DNA of 64,000 bases from the NCBI GenBank assembly GCA_029550925.1, contig JAKPGL010000120.1, forward strand, positions 1-64,000, written 5' to 3'. Positions 48,001-57,217 of the stretch are shown here, one piece after another (positions within the stretch are counted from its first letter, which is position 1; each line of letters begins with the position of its first letter). The notes below the pieces were generated by a model that saw only the letters and a program-made list of their open reading frames with translations, searched no databases and had not been told where the DNA came from. The DNA comes from Planctomycetota bacterium (GTDB lineage Bacteria > Planctomycetota > Planctomycetia > Pirellulales > Thermoguttaceae). The position numbers and the translations under genes were made by a program.

Positions 48001-48631
48001 CCGTGCCCAAGCGGCCCAGGAAGCGCGTACGGAAAAAGCCGCCTCGGTTCGGTCTGGGAAGGGGCCTAGGGATCGGGGTGAAAAAAGTCCTTCCGCTGGA
48101 GAAGCGTCGGTCAAGGAAAGAGGCGCCCGTAGTTTGCCTGCGCGGTCGGCTCGGCCGGGCAGAAGACCGGCCTCGGGTTCCCCTCGGCGAGAATTCCGGT
48201 CGAAGGTTCCCCCGCCTTCGCCGCCCAAGCTCTCCGAAGCCGTCAAACAGGGCAAACAGCCCATGCGAACCTTTGCCGAACTGGTGCAGTTTTTCCATCT
48301 GACCCGGCAACAACAGACAGCCACCTCGGCCCAGGCCGCCCAGCCATCGGCGGACGGAAAACCGTCAGAATCGGCCGCCTCTCCCGCAGTTTCCCCTGAG
48401 ACGCCCTCGGCCTCCGAAGCGGCTTCCCAGAGTGTTGTCAAAAGTTCACCAACAGCGGAAGCTCCTCCGTCGGATTTGGCAACGTCCGGCCGGGAAACAG
48501 CCCCTTCTGCCCCGCCAGAAACAGCCCCCTCGGAATCGGAGAGGGGGCCTGCTGATTCCGCACCCCGTCCGGAAAGTGCCGTCGCCGAAAATTCGCCGCC
48601 CGAAAATACTCCGCCGCCGGAATCGGTCTAA
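45083..48631 (+). CDS. tex: Tex-family transcription accessory / RNA-binding protein with large disordered insertion
   Basis: VPFIAWYRKDQTGGLEEEQIRRI..., LEDLYLPYKPKKEGLAPTARARGLEPLAE, VRSAISIGRRVLDPLSELAKIEPAQLAAGTYQYDV, S1 domain GTVVHITDFGAFVDIGLPENGLVHISQMAPRYVRDPREVVSVGDSVKVWVL. Confidence 0.95.
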   Translation: MTEPLTINVRAIARSLRLSPRQVEAVVQLLEEGKTVPFIAWYRKDQTGGLEEEQIRRIHRSLNQAHLLAQRKEAILRNIDLQGKLTPELERQIRTATTTRRLEDLYLPYKPKKEGLAPTARARGLEPLAEEILQAAPSCANLEARAADFVNPDKQVHTPADALLGAGHILAEMISEHADLRKKLREVFYQTARICAQRLETVPLPPEWEATKKTASPRPSSGSVESTPSTEQEAKDLEAAQPSREENQTGAISPDNAADAFGPSANLAPSEPQEKQNPSSPSNNPDRSDCEPVGQGPSGDVNPSNSSERTVDSGENSSEAQNVLESAAGDASPQVAGPSTPEVHVSQDTPSEAEAGSSPGPSSPAENHAVENLEGEKTEATAKRPDSDRESSFSSEEDVASHSSPLEAPPSEASEPDTEASAPPVSHPLTKAELRRRQKELKRQREWERRIRTYSDLFDFQEPIRKLSAHRILSLNRAERQKMIRVWIECDLEAMKQTMYQECIPADHPHADFLRGCAEDALSRLLLPSLEREARRELTEQAENHAVEVFAKSLRKMLLQRPVRGKRILGVQPGIRNGCVFAALDEFGNVLEHGKVYLVGRPQRRQEAREKVLHLIRRYRIGLVAIGNGAGSRIFEDFLAELISSELKTEDVRYGIVSEIGASVYAAGPVGQEEFPYYDIRVRSAISIGRRVLDPLSELAKIEPAQLAAGTYQYDVKAKHLQPLLEEVVQSCVNRVGVDVNMSHPWLLRYVSGLNLVLARRLEQYRREQGPFRSRAALKNIPGLGEGTFELAAGFLRISNSPEMLDRTGIHPESYELARKILEKVSARAEDLWNPSLALEVGKRLEQLDASALAQEWGAGVWTIRHLVSELRRAGRDLREDSPLPTFKRARLKLEDLTPEMELTGTVVHITDFGAFVDIGLPENGLVHISQMAPRYVRDPREVVSVGDSVKVWVLRVEADRRRISLSMISPDRRAQAAQEARTEKAASVRSGKGPRDRGEKSPSAGEASVKERGARSLPARSARPGRRPASGSPRREFRSKVPPPSPPKLSEAVKQGKQPMRTFAELVQFFHLTRQQQTATSAQAAQPSADGKPSESAASPAVSPETPSASEAASQSVVKSSPTAEAPPSDLATSGRETAPSAPPETAPSESERGPADSAPRPESAVAENSPPENTPPPESV

Positions 48632-48667
48632 GCATTTGCATCCCGCCGCCGCTTTGGGAAGGAAGGC

Positions 48668-48730
48668 TCTTTTCTTCTGTCCGTCAAGAAGGGCGCCGCT
48701 TTGCGGCAGCGGCGTCCAAAAGAAGAAAGT
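48668..48730. terminator. Possible bidirectional terminator between convergent tex and pseudopilin genes
   Basis: CGCCGCT...AGCGGCG hairpin flanked by TTTTCTTCT upstream and AAAAGAAGAAAG downstream. Confidence 0.45.
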
Positions 48731-48762
48731 TCTGCCTTCGGGGGAACGGGCGACGTCTTGCT

Positions 48763-49773
48763 TTACTGAGGTACTTGCACCGGCTCGCCGCCGTCTCGGG
48801 TGCCCAGTTGGTTGAAGAGTTTGTAATCGACGGTTGCGCTAAAGAAATGGACGCTGCCGTCGGCCATGGCGAAGTTGGCTCCGCCCGGATGCCGACTCTT
48901 AAATCCACACCCCCGCCACCAATAACTATCGACCCCTTCGACCGTCTGTTCCATGGTATTGATCGGAATCTGGGTGGCCAAGGCGGGGAAATTGTGGTTA
49001 TAGGCGCCGTTATAGACGCAGTGTTTGGGCAAGGTTTCGCCCAGCATGATGGTATTCGACAGGCCGTCTTTGATGTGATCGAATTTTACGCAGTTTGGGC
49101 TTCGGTCCATGATGCCCACGCCGCCGTTGCAGTTGGGCGACCCACAGCCATAGTCGGCGGTATTGGCACAACAATAACTGGGCGGCGGCTCCGGACAATA
49201 AATGCACGAGGTGTTCGTCGAAGTGCCATCTCGTGTCGGCCCCATGGACGGACAATACCAGGCGCCCATCGACTTACCGGGATTGTTCACGCCGGTTTGG
49301 AGTCGGCCTCCCAGCAGGGGATCTCGGCTATCCGGGTCGCTGGGACAAATGAAGGTAGCCACTACGGTCTGCACGGCCGGTTGATTGATCGGATCCCAGA
49401 TAGAGACTTTGAAGTTGAACTGGTCAAAAAGCGGCTGCTGTTCGATATACGGCAGGATGAAGGCCGCCCAGGTGCCGCCGCGCTTGTCTCGAAAGTTGCT
49501 CCCATAGGGCAAGGTTTTCAGGGCCGAGTGGTAATTGTGCAGGGCCAGGGCGATCTGTTTGAGATTATTTGTACATTGCGCCCGCCGGGCCGCCTCCCGG
49601 GCCGCCTGCACCGCCGGAAGCAGCAGCGCTATCAAAATGCCGATAATGGCAATGACCACTAACAGTTCGACTAGCGTGAAACCATGTGCCTCCTGGCGGT
49701 GAGGATCAGAGCGCTGAGGCCAAAATTCGATTCTCAGTTCTGGTCCATTACGCATACCGGCCCATTGGCTCAT
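48763..49773 (-). CDS. DUF1559 / prepilin-type H-X9-DG pseudopilin-like protein
   Basis: [53 protein letters not shown]...; [23 protein letters not shown] (H-X9-DG). Confidence 0.94.
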   Translation of the reverse strand: MSQWAGMRNGPELRIEFWPQRSDPHRQEAHGFTLVELLVVIAIIGILIALLLPAVQAAREAARRAQCTNNLKQIALALHNYHSALKTLPYGSNFRDKRGGTWAAFILPYIEQQPLFDQFNFKVSIWDPINQPAVQTVVATFICPSDPDSRDPLLGGRLQTGVNNPGKSMGAWYCPSMGPTRDGTSTNTSCIYCPEPPPSYCCANTADYGCGSPNCNGGVGIMDRSPNCVKFDHIKDGLSNTIMLGETLPKHCVYNGAYNHNFPALATQIPINTMEQTVEGVDSYWWRGCGFKSRHPGGANFAMADGSVHFFSATVDYKLFNQLGTRDGGEPVQVPQ

Positions 49774-49874
49774 AAGAAAGTCTCCTTACGTTCCTGACGG
49801 TTTGTGCCGATCCTGGCCCGTTTTCCCCATAAATATCATACCGTCCGTCCTGCGGAACAGGTGTCCCTGGTTGC

Positions 49875-52100
49875 TTAGTCGCCGTTTCGTTGCCGGCGGA
49901 ATCGGCGCCCCCAGCCTACCAGCAGCATTGCCCCGGCCAACCCCAGCAGACTCCAGGAGGACGGCTCCGGCACCCAGTAGGCAAAAAGCCGAACGTTGTC
50001 AAAGTAGGTCTGGTTACTCGGAGTGCCCAGGGCGGTAAGTCGAATGCCCAAGTCCTGCCCGGCCAGCGGATGGTCAATCCCCCGAAATTGCACCACCGCC
50101 GTAGTGTAGAAGTAGCCGACTGTGTCGGTAGCCTGGGGCACAAGAAGCGAGTTATTGTCCATAGCCAGGGTCTGGCCGCCGGCCAAAAGTTCCACCTGAT
50201 AACCAGCAAAAGTAGTCGAACGCCGATCGGCCACATCGACCATGAGGATATACACATAGTCATTTCGGAGCGGCACGCCGGCCAAGGTTTGGGTCAGACT
50301 AGCCCCGCCGGTAACATAAGCGGATTGCACGCCATCGGCGGGCGTAATCTCGCTACTGCCCTGATATACCCCGGCATTGCCGGAAGCCACCCAGCCGAAG
50401 GCCCCCATCTGAGAGCCGCCTTCGGGTACATCATCCATCTCAAAGCTGGGATTATTCAGCGGGATGGCCGCCCCGGTAAGCTTCCAGAGCCGGACATTGT
50501 CGTAATTGGATTGGTAAGGTGTACCCACCGGCAAGAGCTGAATTTGTAGGGCGGACCCGAGGGAAGCATTATGGTTGGCGGTAAAATAGCCTCGGGCCGT
50601 GCTCCAGCCGCCGACCGGTGGCATCGGACCGTTGCCAATGGTGCTGTTATTCACGTAGCCTAGATCTACGCCGCCTGCGCGCAGAGTCATTTCGTGGCCC
50701 TGGGCAGGATCGTCTTGGCGTCGGCCCCAATCGACCTCCAGGATGTAGAGGGTGTCCGGCTGGAGAGTTTCGCTCAAGGTGGCTGTAAGCACGCCGCCGG
50801 GATTGACAAAGGCTATTTGCTGGCCGTGCGGTACCCCGCTAGGAAATTGGGCTGTCCCAGGCCGAAATGCCCCGGCACTGCCAGAGACCGCCCAGCCGGG
50901 TACCGTATTGGTCCAGGCGCCAGGAGAAAGCACCGGCTCTTCAAAACTGAAATTCCCGACCGCCACGCCAACCGGAAACACCGACCCAGCCGGGGCATAC
51001 GGATCAAACGAGGCGAACATGAAACTGCCGGCAGCATACCGGTTGGCCGGCCCGCCGTCGATAGTGGTGGGATACGCGGCCGGATTGGAAGTCCATCGTC
51101 CGCTGCCCACAAAGCTCAGTGCCCCGCCCCCGTCATATGTAATCCAATTAGTTGGCGAGCTGCTATTCCCATTCGGGTTGGAAGGATTTACCTCCATGAC
51201 GATCGCCCCTTCAAAGCCGCCCGGCAAAACCAGCGGCGTAGGTAGCGGCAAAAACCGAGTGCCGCCGATCAATTGGCCGTTGGTCCCGCTAAAACTAAGC
51301 GAGGCCAAAAGCACCCCGTCGGTATTGTTTTTGGTGCGGGCATAGACTTTGACGGCCAAGCTGCCCGAAATCCCATCGCCGCCGCTATCAAAAGCCCCTA
51401 GATGGGTGATCATTAGAGGCCGATTGGTCCGAAAATCCATGCCCAAGGCGCCGGTCATCGTTTGATTGCCGACCGTGCCCAGTTTCACATCGTAGGCAAT
51501 CGGCGCCCGCTCGAAGATGAACGTGCCGGCGGCATAGCGGTTGGCCGGTCCGCCGTCGGGACTGGTCGGATACTGGCCCTGGGTAGTGCCGTATCGGCCG
51601 GTGCCCACAAACGCCAATGCCCCGCCGCCGCTATCGGTGGTCCAGACTGGTGTGGCGCCGCCGCTATTGCCGTTACGCTCTTCTGCCCCGTAATTTTCCG
51701 CCACAATCGAGCCCTGGAAACCAAACGGTAGATAAATCGGCGTGGCCAGTGGCTTGAATCGGCTTCCGCCAATAAGCTGGCCCGGATCGGTGGTCGGAAA
51801 CTGAAGCGAAACCACCGGAGTGGCTGTATTGGTGCGGTCGTAGATATAGGCGGTAAGATTTCGGTTTAGACCATTGGACCCGTCGTCAAAAACGCCCAGA
51901 TGCGTTACCAGGATGGTGCCCTGGACGTTAAAATCCATGCCCAACGGTCCACTAAAATTTTGCGTTCCCGAGGTTCCAGAGGGCACTTGGTAGGCGATGG
52001 TACCTGCCTGAAGCTGGCCGCTGCCTAACACACCCGCCACTACGGTCGCAACAACCATTGGCCCAACAGAAGAGAGGATGCGGAAAAGCCGCCCGTTCAT
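49875..52100 (-). CDS. PEP-CTERM sorting-domain protein with two pairs of internally duplicated domains
   Basis: C-terminus WVPEPSSWSLLGLAGAMLLVGWGRRFRRQRNGD; N-terminal signal; duplicated GxLGMDF...THLGxFD and (N)PSFE...YDNVRL modules. Start at MNGRLFRILS. Confidence 0.92.
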   Translation of the reverse strand: MNGRLFRILSSVGPMVVATVVAGVLGSGQLQAGTIAYQVPSGTSGTQNFSGPLGMDFNVQGTILVTHLGVFDDGSNGLNRNLTAYIYDRTNTATPVVSLQFPTTDPGQLIGGSRFKPLATPIYLPFGFQGSIVAENYGAEERNGNSGGATPVWTTDSGGGALAFVGTGRYGTTQGQYPTSPDGGPANRYAAGTFIFERAPIAYDVKLGTVGNQTMTGALGMDFRTNRPLMITHLGAFDSGGDGISGSLAVKVYARTKNNTDGVLLASLSFSGTNGQLIGGTRFLPLPTPLVLPGGFEGAIVMEVNPSNPNGNSSSPTNWITYDGGGALSFVGSGRWTSNPAAYPTTIDGGPANRYAAGSFMFASFDPYAPAGSVFPVGVAVGNFSFEEPVLSPGAWTNTVPGWAVSGSAGAFRPGTAQFPSGVPHGQQIAFVNPGGVLTATLSETLQPDTLYILEVDWGRRQDDPAQGHEMTLRAGGVDLGYVNNSTIGNGPMPPVGGWSTARGYFTANHNASLGSALQIQLLPVGTPYQSNYDNVRLWKLTGAAIPLNNPSFEMDDVPEGGSQMGAFGWVASGNAGVYQGSSEITPADGVQSAYVTGGASLTQTLAGVPLRNDYVYILMVDVADRRSTTFAGYQVELLAGGQTLAMDNNSLLVPQATDTVGYFYTTAVVQFRGIDHPLAGQDLGIRLTALGTPSNQTYFDNVRLFAYWVPEPSSWSLLGLAGAMLLVGWGRRFRRQRNGD

Positions 52101-52390
52101 CGCCCGCTCCTTTCTTGAAAAGGCCCTTTTGGAAATAGCCCGAAGCCTTCCTGAGCGGTTAAGGCAAACCACCCGAAAAGCACCCTAAAGAAAAGTGCTA
52201 ATCCTTTCGAGTTTTATCATACTCTCGGGCGTCCAAAGATGCAAGGAACCTCTGAATGATTGTTTTATGGAACTTTGAATAACCAATTAAAGCTGGCCCT
52301 CTCAGCCCCCCCAACATTCGGTATCCACTAGGCCGGGGGGATTACATGGGTAATTCAACCGGCAATAATTCTGATGGGTTTCGGAGACGA

Positions 52391-53404
52391 TCAGATTGGA
52401 GATTCGGCCAGCCAGTGGGCGGTTTGTTTAGCCCAGTAGGTGATGAGGATGTCGGCGCCGGCTCGGCAAATGGCGGTGAGCATTTCCAGGGCGATCAGCT
52501 TTTCATCCAGCCAGCCCTGCTCCGCGGCCGCTTTGACCATGCTGTATTCGCCCGACACATTGTAGGCGGCCAACGGAACCTCCGGCCAGCGACGGCGCAC
52601 CTCGCGGATCACATCCAAATAGGCCAAAGCCGGTTTGACCATCACCATATCGGCCCCCTCAGCCAAATCCAGTTCGATTTCCCGCAGGGCCTGTTCCGTG
52701 CGGACGGCCGGGTCCATCTGATAGCTGCGTCGATCGCCGAATTGCGGGGCGCTTTCGGCAGCTTGCCGGAACGGCCCATAAAAGGCACTGGCATACTTGG
52801 CCGAATAACTGAGGATCGGTACATCCGAAAACCCGGCCGCATCCAGGGCCTTTCGGATGGCTCCGACCATGCCATCCATCATGCCGCTGGGAGCTATCAG
52901 GTCGGCGCCGGCCTGGGCATGGACGACCGCCTGTTGGCCCAATAGTTCCAGGGTGGCGTCGTTATCCACATCCGTTCGGCCTGTCCGCTGGTACAATGGG
53001 CCGCAATGGCCATGATCGGTGTATTCACAAAAGCACAAGTCGGTAATGACGAGCACATTGGGGGCGGCGTCTTTGGCGGCCCGGATCGCCTGCGGGATCA
53101 CGCCATCGGGCCGAAGGGCCTCTCGTCCTTCCGGGTCTTTATGTTCTGGGACGCCAAACAGGAGCACCCCGCCCAGGCCGAGCCGACCGGCTTCCCGCAC
53201 CTCCTCAGCCGCCAAATCCGGCGAGAGCTGATAGTGGCCGGGCATGGAGGGAATTTCTTTTTTCACCGCTCGGCCTGGCCGAACAAAAAGAGGCAGAATC
53301 ATCTGTTCGGTTCGTAAATGCACCTGCCGAACTAGCCGACGTACCGCCGGCAGGTACCGCAACCGCCGTAATCGCACCGTAGGAAACATGCCTTGTGGGT
53401 TCAT
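52391..53404 (-). CDS. hemB: Delta-aminolevulinic acid dehydratase (porphobilinogen synthase)
   Basis: VLVITDLCFCEYTDHGHCGPL, GADLIAPSGMMDGMVGAIR, YSAKYASAFYGPFR, MVKPALAYLDVIREV. Confidence 0.97.
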   Translation of the reverse strand: MNPQGMFPTVRLRRLRYLPAVRRLVRQVHLRTEQMILPLFVRPGRAVKKEIPSMPGHYQLSPDLAAEEVREAGRLGLGGVLLFGVPEHKDPEGREALRPDGVIPQAIRAAKDAAPNVLVITDLCFCEYTDHGHCGPLYQRTGRTDVDNDATLELLGQQAVVHAQAGADLIAPSGMMDGMVGAIRKALDAAGFSDVPILSYSAKYASAFYGPFRQAAESAPQFGDRRSYQMDPAVRTEQALREIELDLAEGADMVMVKPALAYLDVIREVRRRWPEVPLAAYNVSGEYSMVKAAAEQGWLDEKLIALEMLTAICRAGADILITYWAKQTAHWLAESPI

Positions 53405-53487
53405 GGCATCGCCTTAGAGAAGTCACTCGTTCTTTTAGAGAATGGGTTTAGCGACATCGGGACGCCGCCAACGGCCGTCCGCTGATT

Positions 53488-55698
53488 TTATTTTGGCAAA
53501 TCGGCCTTTGGGAGGGAAGGAGAACTCCTAGCGGCGTCGTCCCCGGGAACATCCTCTTTTTCAGAGGGTTTTGCGTTTGGAGAGGAGGAGCGGCTTGGAA
53601 TGGGGGAGACCAAGGCGGTTTTGGCCTGGGCAACCGCAGAGGCGGCCCAGGGTTTATCGGCATACAGGTCCACGATGGCCTGGCGAATGGCCCTGGCAGT
53701 TTCCGGAGATGTCTTTTCCAACTGCTCCGCTCGGTGAAGCCGCTCCTGTAAAACCTGCAATCCTCCGGCAGCCCGCTGCTCCACCTCCTGGCGCAGGCGT
53801 TGGAGCCGACGCCGGGCCAACTCCAAACACATTCCGGTCGTGCCGGAGCGATCAGAGCGATTTTCATACAAATCCAATAGGGCCTGGAACTTCACAACGG
53901 CCAAATCCGGATTGGTTCGCGCCGCAGCCGCCGCCTCCGCATAGGCCTGTTCCACCGGCGAAAGGGCCGTATGAATCCGAAGCCGACCGCTGACCTGAAG
54001 TTCAAACTGCCGTTCCAGCCGATCCAGGTCGAGTTCCCGTTCATATTGACGGATTTGCTCCGCCCGCGGATCGGAAGGATACCGGGTCAGAAACTCTTGG
54101 ATGGTCGGTTCGACAGTACGAAGGGCTTCGATGGTCCCCTCCTCGGCTGTTCGAGCAATCCGTTCATAAAGGGCGTCAGCGGAGGACGGTTGCAAAAGAT
54201 ACCAAACTGTCCCTCCGACGGCCAACAAAGCCGCCGCCAAAACCCAAGTTTGCCAGGAGACCCACGGTCGGTGGGGTTCCTCCACCGGCATCTGGTCCAG
54301 TTCTTCTTCGGAAACGGAAGTGAAATGAGTGGGCCTCTGCGACCCGCTCATCCGCCGCGTAAGCTCTGGCCGATAGGCAACCCCCTTTTCGCCAACCCCC
54401 GAAGCAGCCTCCTCCTTCAAAACGCTTGGCTTCCGCTCAGGCCGAAACTCAGGTGGAGTAGCTTGCCGAGTAGGGGCCAATAGGCAAGAGACCTCCTGAT
54501 CGGCTTGGGACGAAGCCGGAGCGTTAGAATCCGGAGGCATTGCCCCCCGAGAGGCGTCCCCTCCTTTTTCCCCAGGCTCTAAGGAGATGGCGGATATGGC
54601 GTCTTCGGCAGCCTGGGAGACAGGAAGTCCAGCGCCTCCTGCAGCCACAGGCCAGGTCATCGATTTGGTCTCCGGAAGTTCAACAACTTCTTTTTCCGCC
54701 GCGGGCGTCCGTTCTTGCTCGGCCCTCGGCTGGTCTGCGATCCAGGATTCCGTTCCCGCATCGTCCGCATCCATTGGAACGGCCTTTGGTTGATCTTCAG
54801 GCGCACGAGGTCCCGTTTCCGCCGGCGGCGATTCCTCCTTGAACGCCTGCTCGGGTTGGGACGATCCTTCGGGGGCCGCCGTCGTCGCCTGCAATAGGGC
54901 CTCCAATCGGCGGCTGGCGATCTGGGCGGCGGCGATCCGACGTTCCGGGTCCTTCTCCAAAAATTGGTCCAAAAGCTGTTCCAATGCCGCCGGCGTTTCC
55001 GGCGCATAATGGCGGATCGGCGTCGGCCTGCTGTTATGGAGCTTGTCGAGCATTTCGGACAATGTTTTGGCCCGAAGGGGCGGTCGACCGCTCAACAGGG
55101 CGTAAAGCACTGCACCCAGGCTATACAGGTCCGCTCTGGCATCCACCAAACCGCCCTCGGCTTGCTCCGGCGCCATGTAATCCAGCGTGCCTACCACACT
55201 GCCCACCGCCGTTATCCGGGTCCGGCCGAAAAGTTGGGCAATGCCGAAGTCGGCCAGTTTGACCGTTCCATCCGAGGCCCACAGGAGGTTGCCTGGTTTG
55301 AGGTCCCGATGGATGACTCCCCGGTCATGGGCGTGTCGAAGTCCCCGACATATCTGAAGACCGATTTGCACCACCTCCGGCCATAAGAACCGCCGTCCGC
55401 GCCGAAGCTCCGTATCCAAACTCGGTCCGTCCACCAGTTCCATCGCATAAAACAACAGCCCCTCCTGCTGGCCAAACCCGAAAAGCCGCACAATGTTCGG
55501 ATGCTTCAGACGCCGGAGCGTTTCGATTTCGGCTTCAAAGCGGCTGCGAAAATCCTGTTCTTCGCTCAGGGCGGCGGAAAGGACTTTCAAGGCGGCCCGT
55601 TGGCCTGTCTCGACATCCACCCCTTCATAGACCACCCCCATGCCGCCCCGGCCAAGCTTACGGACCACTTGATAGGGACCTAACCACTGAAACTCCAT
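53488..55698 (-). CDS. Serine/threonine protein kinase with single TM and C-terminal helical region
   Basis: YQVVRKLGRGGMGVVYEGVDVETGQRAALKVL, GVIHRDLKPGNLLWASDGTVKLADFGIAQ, DYMAPEQAEGG; TM WVLAAALLAVGGTVWYLL. Start at MEFQWLGPY. Confidence 0.95.
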   Translation of the reverse strand: MEFQWLGPYQVVRKLGRGGMGVVYEGVDVETGQRAALKVLSAALSEEQDFRSRFEAEIETLRRLKHPNIVRLFGFGQQEGLLFYAMELVDGPSLDTELRRGRRFLWPEVVQIGLQICRGLRHAHDRGVIHRDLKPGNLLWASDGTVKLADFGIAQLFGRTRITAVGSVVGTLDYMAPEQAEGGLVDARADLYSLGAVLYALLSGRPPLRAKTLSEMLDKLHNSRPTPIRHYAPETPAALEQLLDQFLEKDPERRIAAAQIASRRLEALLQATTAAPEGSSQPEQAFKEESPPAETGPRAPEDQPKAVPMDADDAGTESWIADQPRAEQERTPAAEKEVVELPETKSMTWPVAAGGAGLPVSQAAEDAISAISLEPGEKGGDASRGAMPPDSNAPASSQADQEVSCLLAPTRQATPPEFRPERKPSVLKEEAASGVGEKGVAYRPELTRRMSGSQRPTHFTSVSEEELDQMPVEEPHRPWVSWQTWVLAAALLAVGGTVWYLLQPSSADALYERIARTAEEGTIEALRTVEPTIQEFLTRYPSDPRAEQIRQYERELDLDRLERQFELQVSGRLRIHTALSPVEQAYAEAAAAARTNPDLAVVKFQALLDLYENRSDRSGTTGMCLELARRRLQRLRQEVEQRAAGGLQVLQERLHRAEQLEKTSPETARAIRQAIVDLYADKPWAASAVAQAKTALVSPIPSRSSSPNAKPSEKEDVPGDDAARSSPSLPKADLPK

Positions 55699-56189
55699 TC
55701 TCGACTGCCTCTTCGGAAATTGGTCCAATTCCCCTCGTCCCCCCCTCAGGGAAGCCGCCACGCTCCTTCTATTTATCCTAATGTTTACAGAGTTGCTGAT
55801 CCAGTCGTTGGTCGAAAAACATCGCCGATAAAAAGGCCCATTGCCGATCCCCCCTCAACGTTTTCCTCCGTTTCACCAGGAGATTATCCAAGCCGGCAGG
55901 GGATTTTCCTTGAGGAATGCAGGAGAGGGACTAGACGAACCGTCCCTTCTTGGGAGAAAATAAAAGGGAATACTTCAGCCGATGGAAGGGACTGCCTCTC
56001 CCCGCCGGGACAAGAGGCCGGCCAAGCCTGGCCCATTAGGGCGAAGTTTGGCTGATAGGGGGGAGTGGGCGTCTGGTTTCTGGGGGTTATCCAGCCTCGC
56101 CTGGCAGAAAGAAACCTACAAACAGGGTCCTTTTCGGGCGGAAGTTCTGTTGGACCAGCGGACAGAGTATCTCCTAAGAGGCGGTAAAT

Positions 56190-57125
56190 ATGTCGGTGGA
56201 TCGTTCTCCGGATAAGGATATAGAATCCCAAGGTCCTGGACCTTTGGGGCCGAAAGCGGGAATTCTCAACATTTATAAACCGGCCGGCTTGACCTCCAGG
56301 GACGTGGTCAACCAGATTCAGCGTTTACTTCGGCCCGCCAAAGTAGGCCATGCGGGCACGTTGGACCCGTTGGCGACCGGGGTGTTGGTGGTATGTGTAG
56401 GTCCGGCCACTCGACTGATCAAGTACGTCCAACGGATGCCAAAGGAATATATCGGTGCATTCTTATTAGGCCGATCGAGTCCTACGGAAGACACCGACGG
56501 CCCAGTAACCGAACTGGAAAATCCGCCGATTCCTAGTCTGGATGCGGTGGAAACTGCTGCTCGAAAGATGTTAGGGCCGATCTTGCAGCGACCGCCAGCC
56601 TACTCGGCGTTGAAGGTGGAAGGTCGGCGGGCATACGAGCTGGCTCGCCAGGGCCAACACGTAGAACTACCCCCTCGGCCGGTAACGATCTATCGGTTAG
56701 ACGTTCTTTCTTATAACTATCCGGAGTTAGTGCTTCGGATTCGATGCAGCAGCGGGACGTATGCGCGGGCGGTAGGGCGGGACTTGGCCGCCGCTTTAGG
56801 AACCAGTGCAGTCATGTCCGCCTTGGAACGGACCAGCATCGGCCCGTTCCGCTCCAAATACGCCCTTCGACCGGAGCAAATTACCTCCGACAACTGGGAC
56901 CTGCACCTCTTGCCCTGCACCTGGGCGGTCGAGGGACTGCCCCAGATTCGTCTTCGGCCCGCCGAAGTCGAACATGTCCGCCAAGGGAAGTCGATCGTCC
57001 GTTTTAGTCGGCGGAATAGTGTACAAGAGTTTGCCGCCCTCGATCGCAAAGGTCGACTGGTGGCCATTCTGGTCCCTCGCGGCGAAGGCCGACTCGGTCC
57101 TTGCCGCACCCTGCCGCCCATGTAA
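56190..57125 (+). CDS. truB: tRNA pseudouridine(55) synthase
   Basis: GILNIYKPAGLTSRDVVNQI..., KVGHAGTLDPLATGVLVVCVGPATRLIKY, RPPAYSALKVEGRRAYELARQG. Confidence 0.96.
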   Translation: MSVDRSPDKDIESQGPGPLGPKAGILNIYKPAGLTSRDVVNQIQRLLRPAKVGHAGTLDPLATGVLVVCVGPATRLIKYVQRMPKEYIGAFLLGRSSPTEDTDGPVTELENPPIPSLDAVETAARKMLGPILQRPPAYSALKVEGRRAYELARQGQHVELPPRPVTIYRLDVLSYNYPELVLRIRCSSGTYARAVGRDLAAALGTSAVMSALERTSIGPFRSKYALRPEQITSDNWDLHLLPCTWAVEGLPQIRLRPAEVEHVRQGKSIVRFSRRNSVQEFAALDRKGRLVAILVPRGEGRLGPCRTLPPM

Positions 57126-57217
57126 CGGACAAACCGTTCACCGACTATTCCACCGACCAGACAACCGCCGAGCGCCGCACCGCCCGACCTGGATGGAACG
57201 GACAAAAACTTCGGCGA

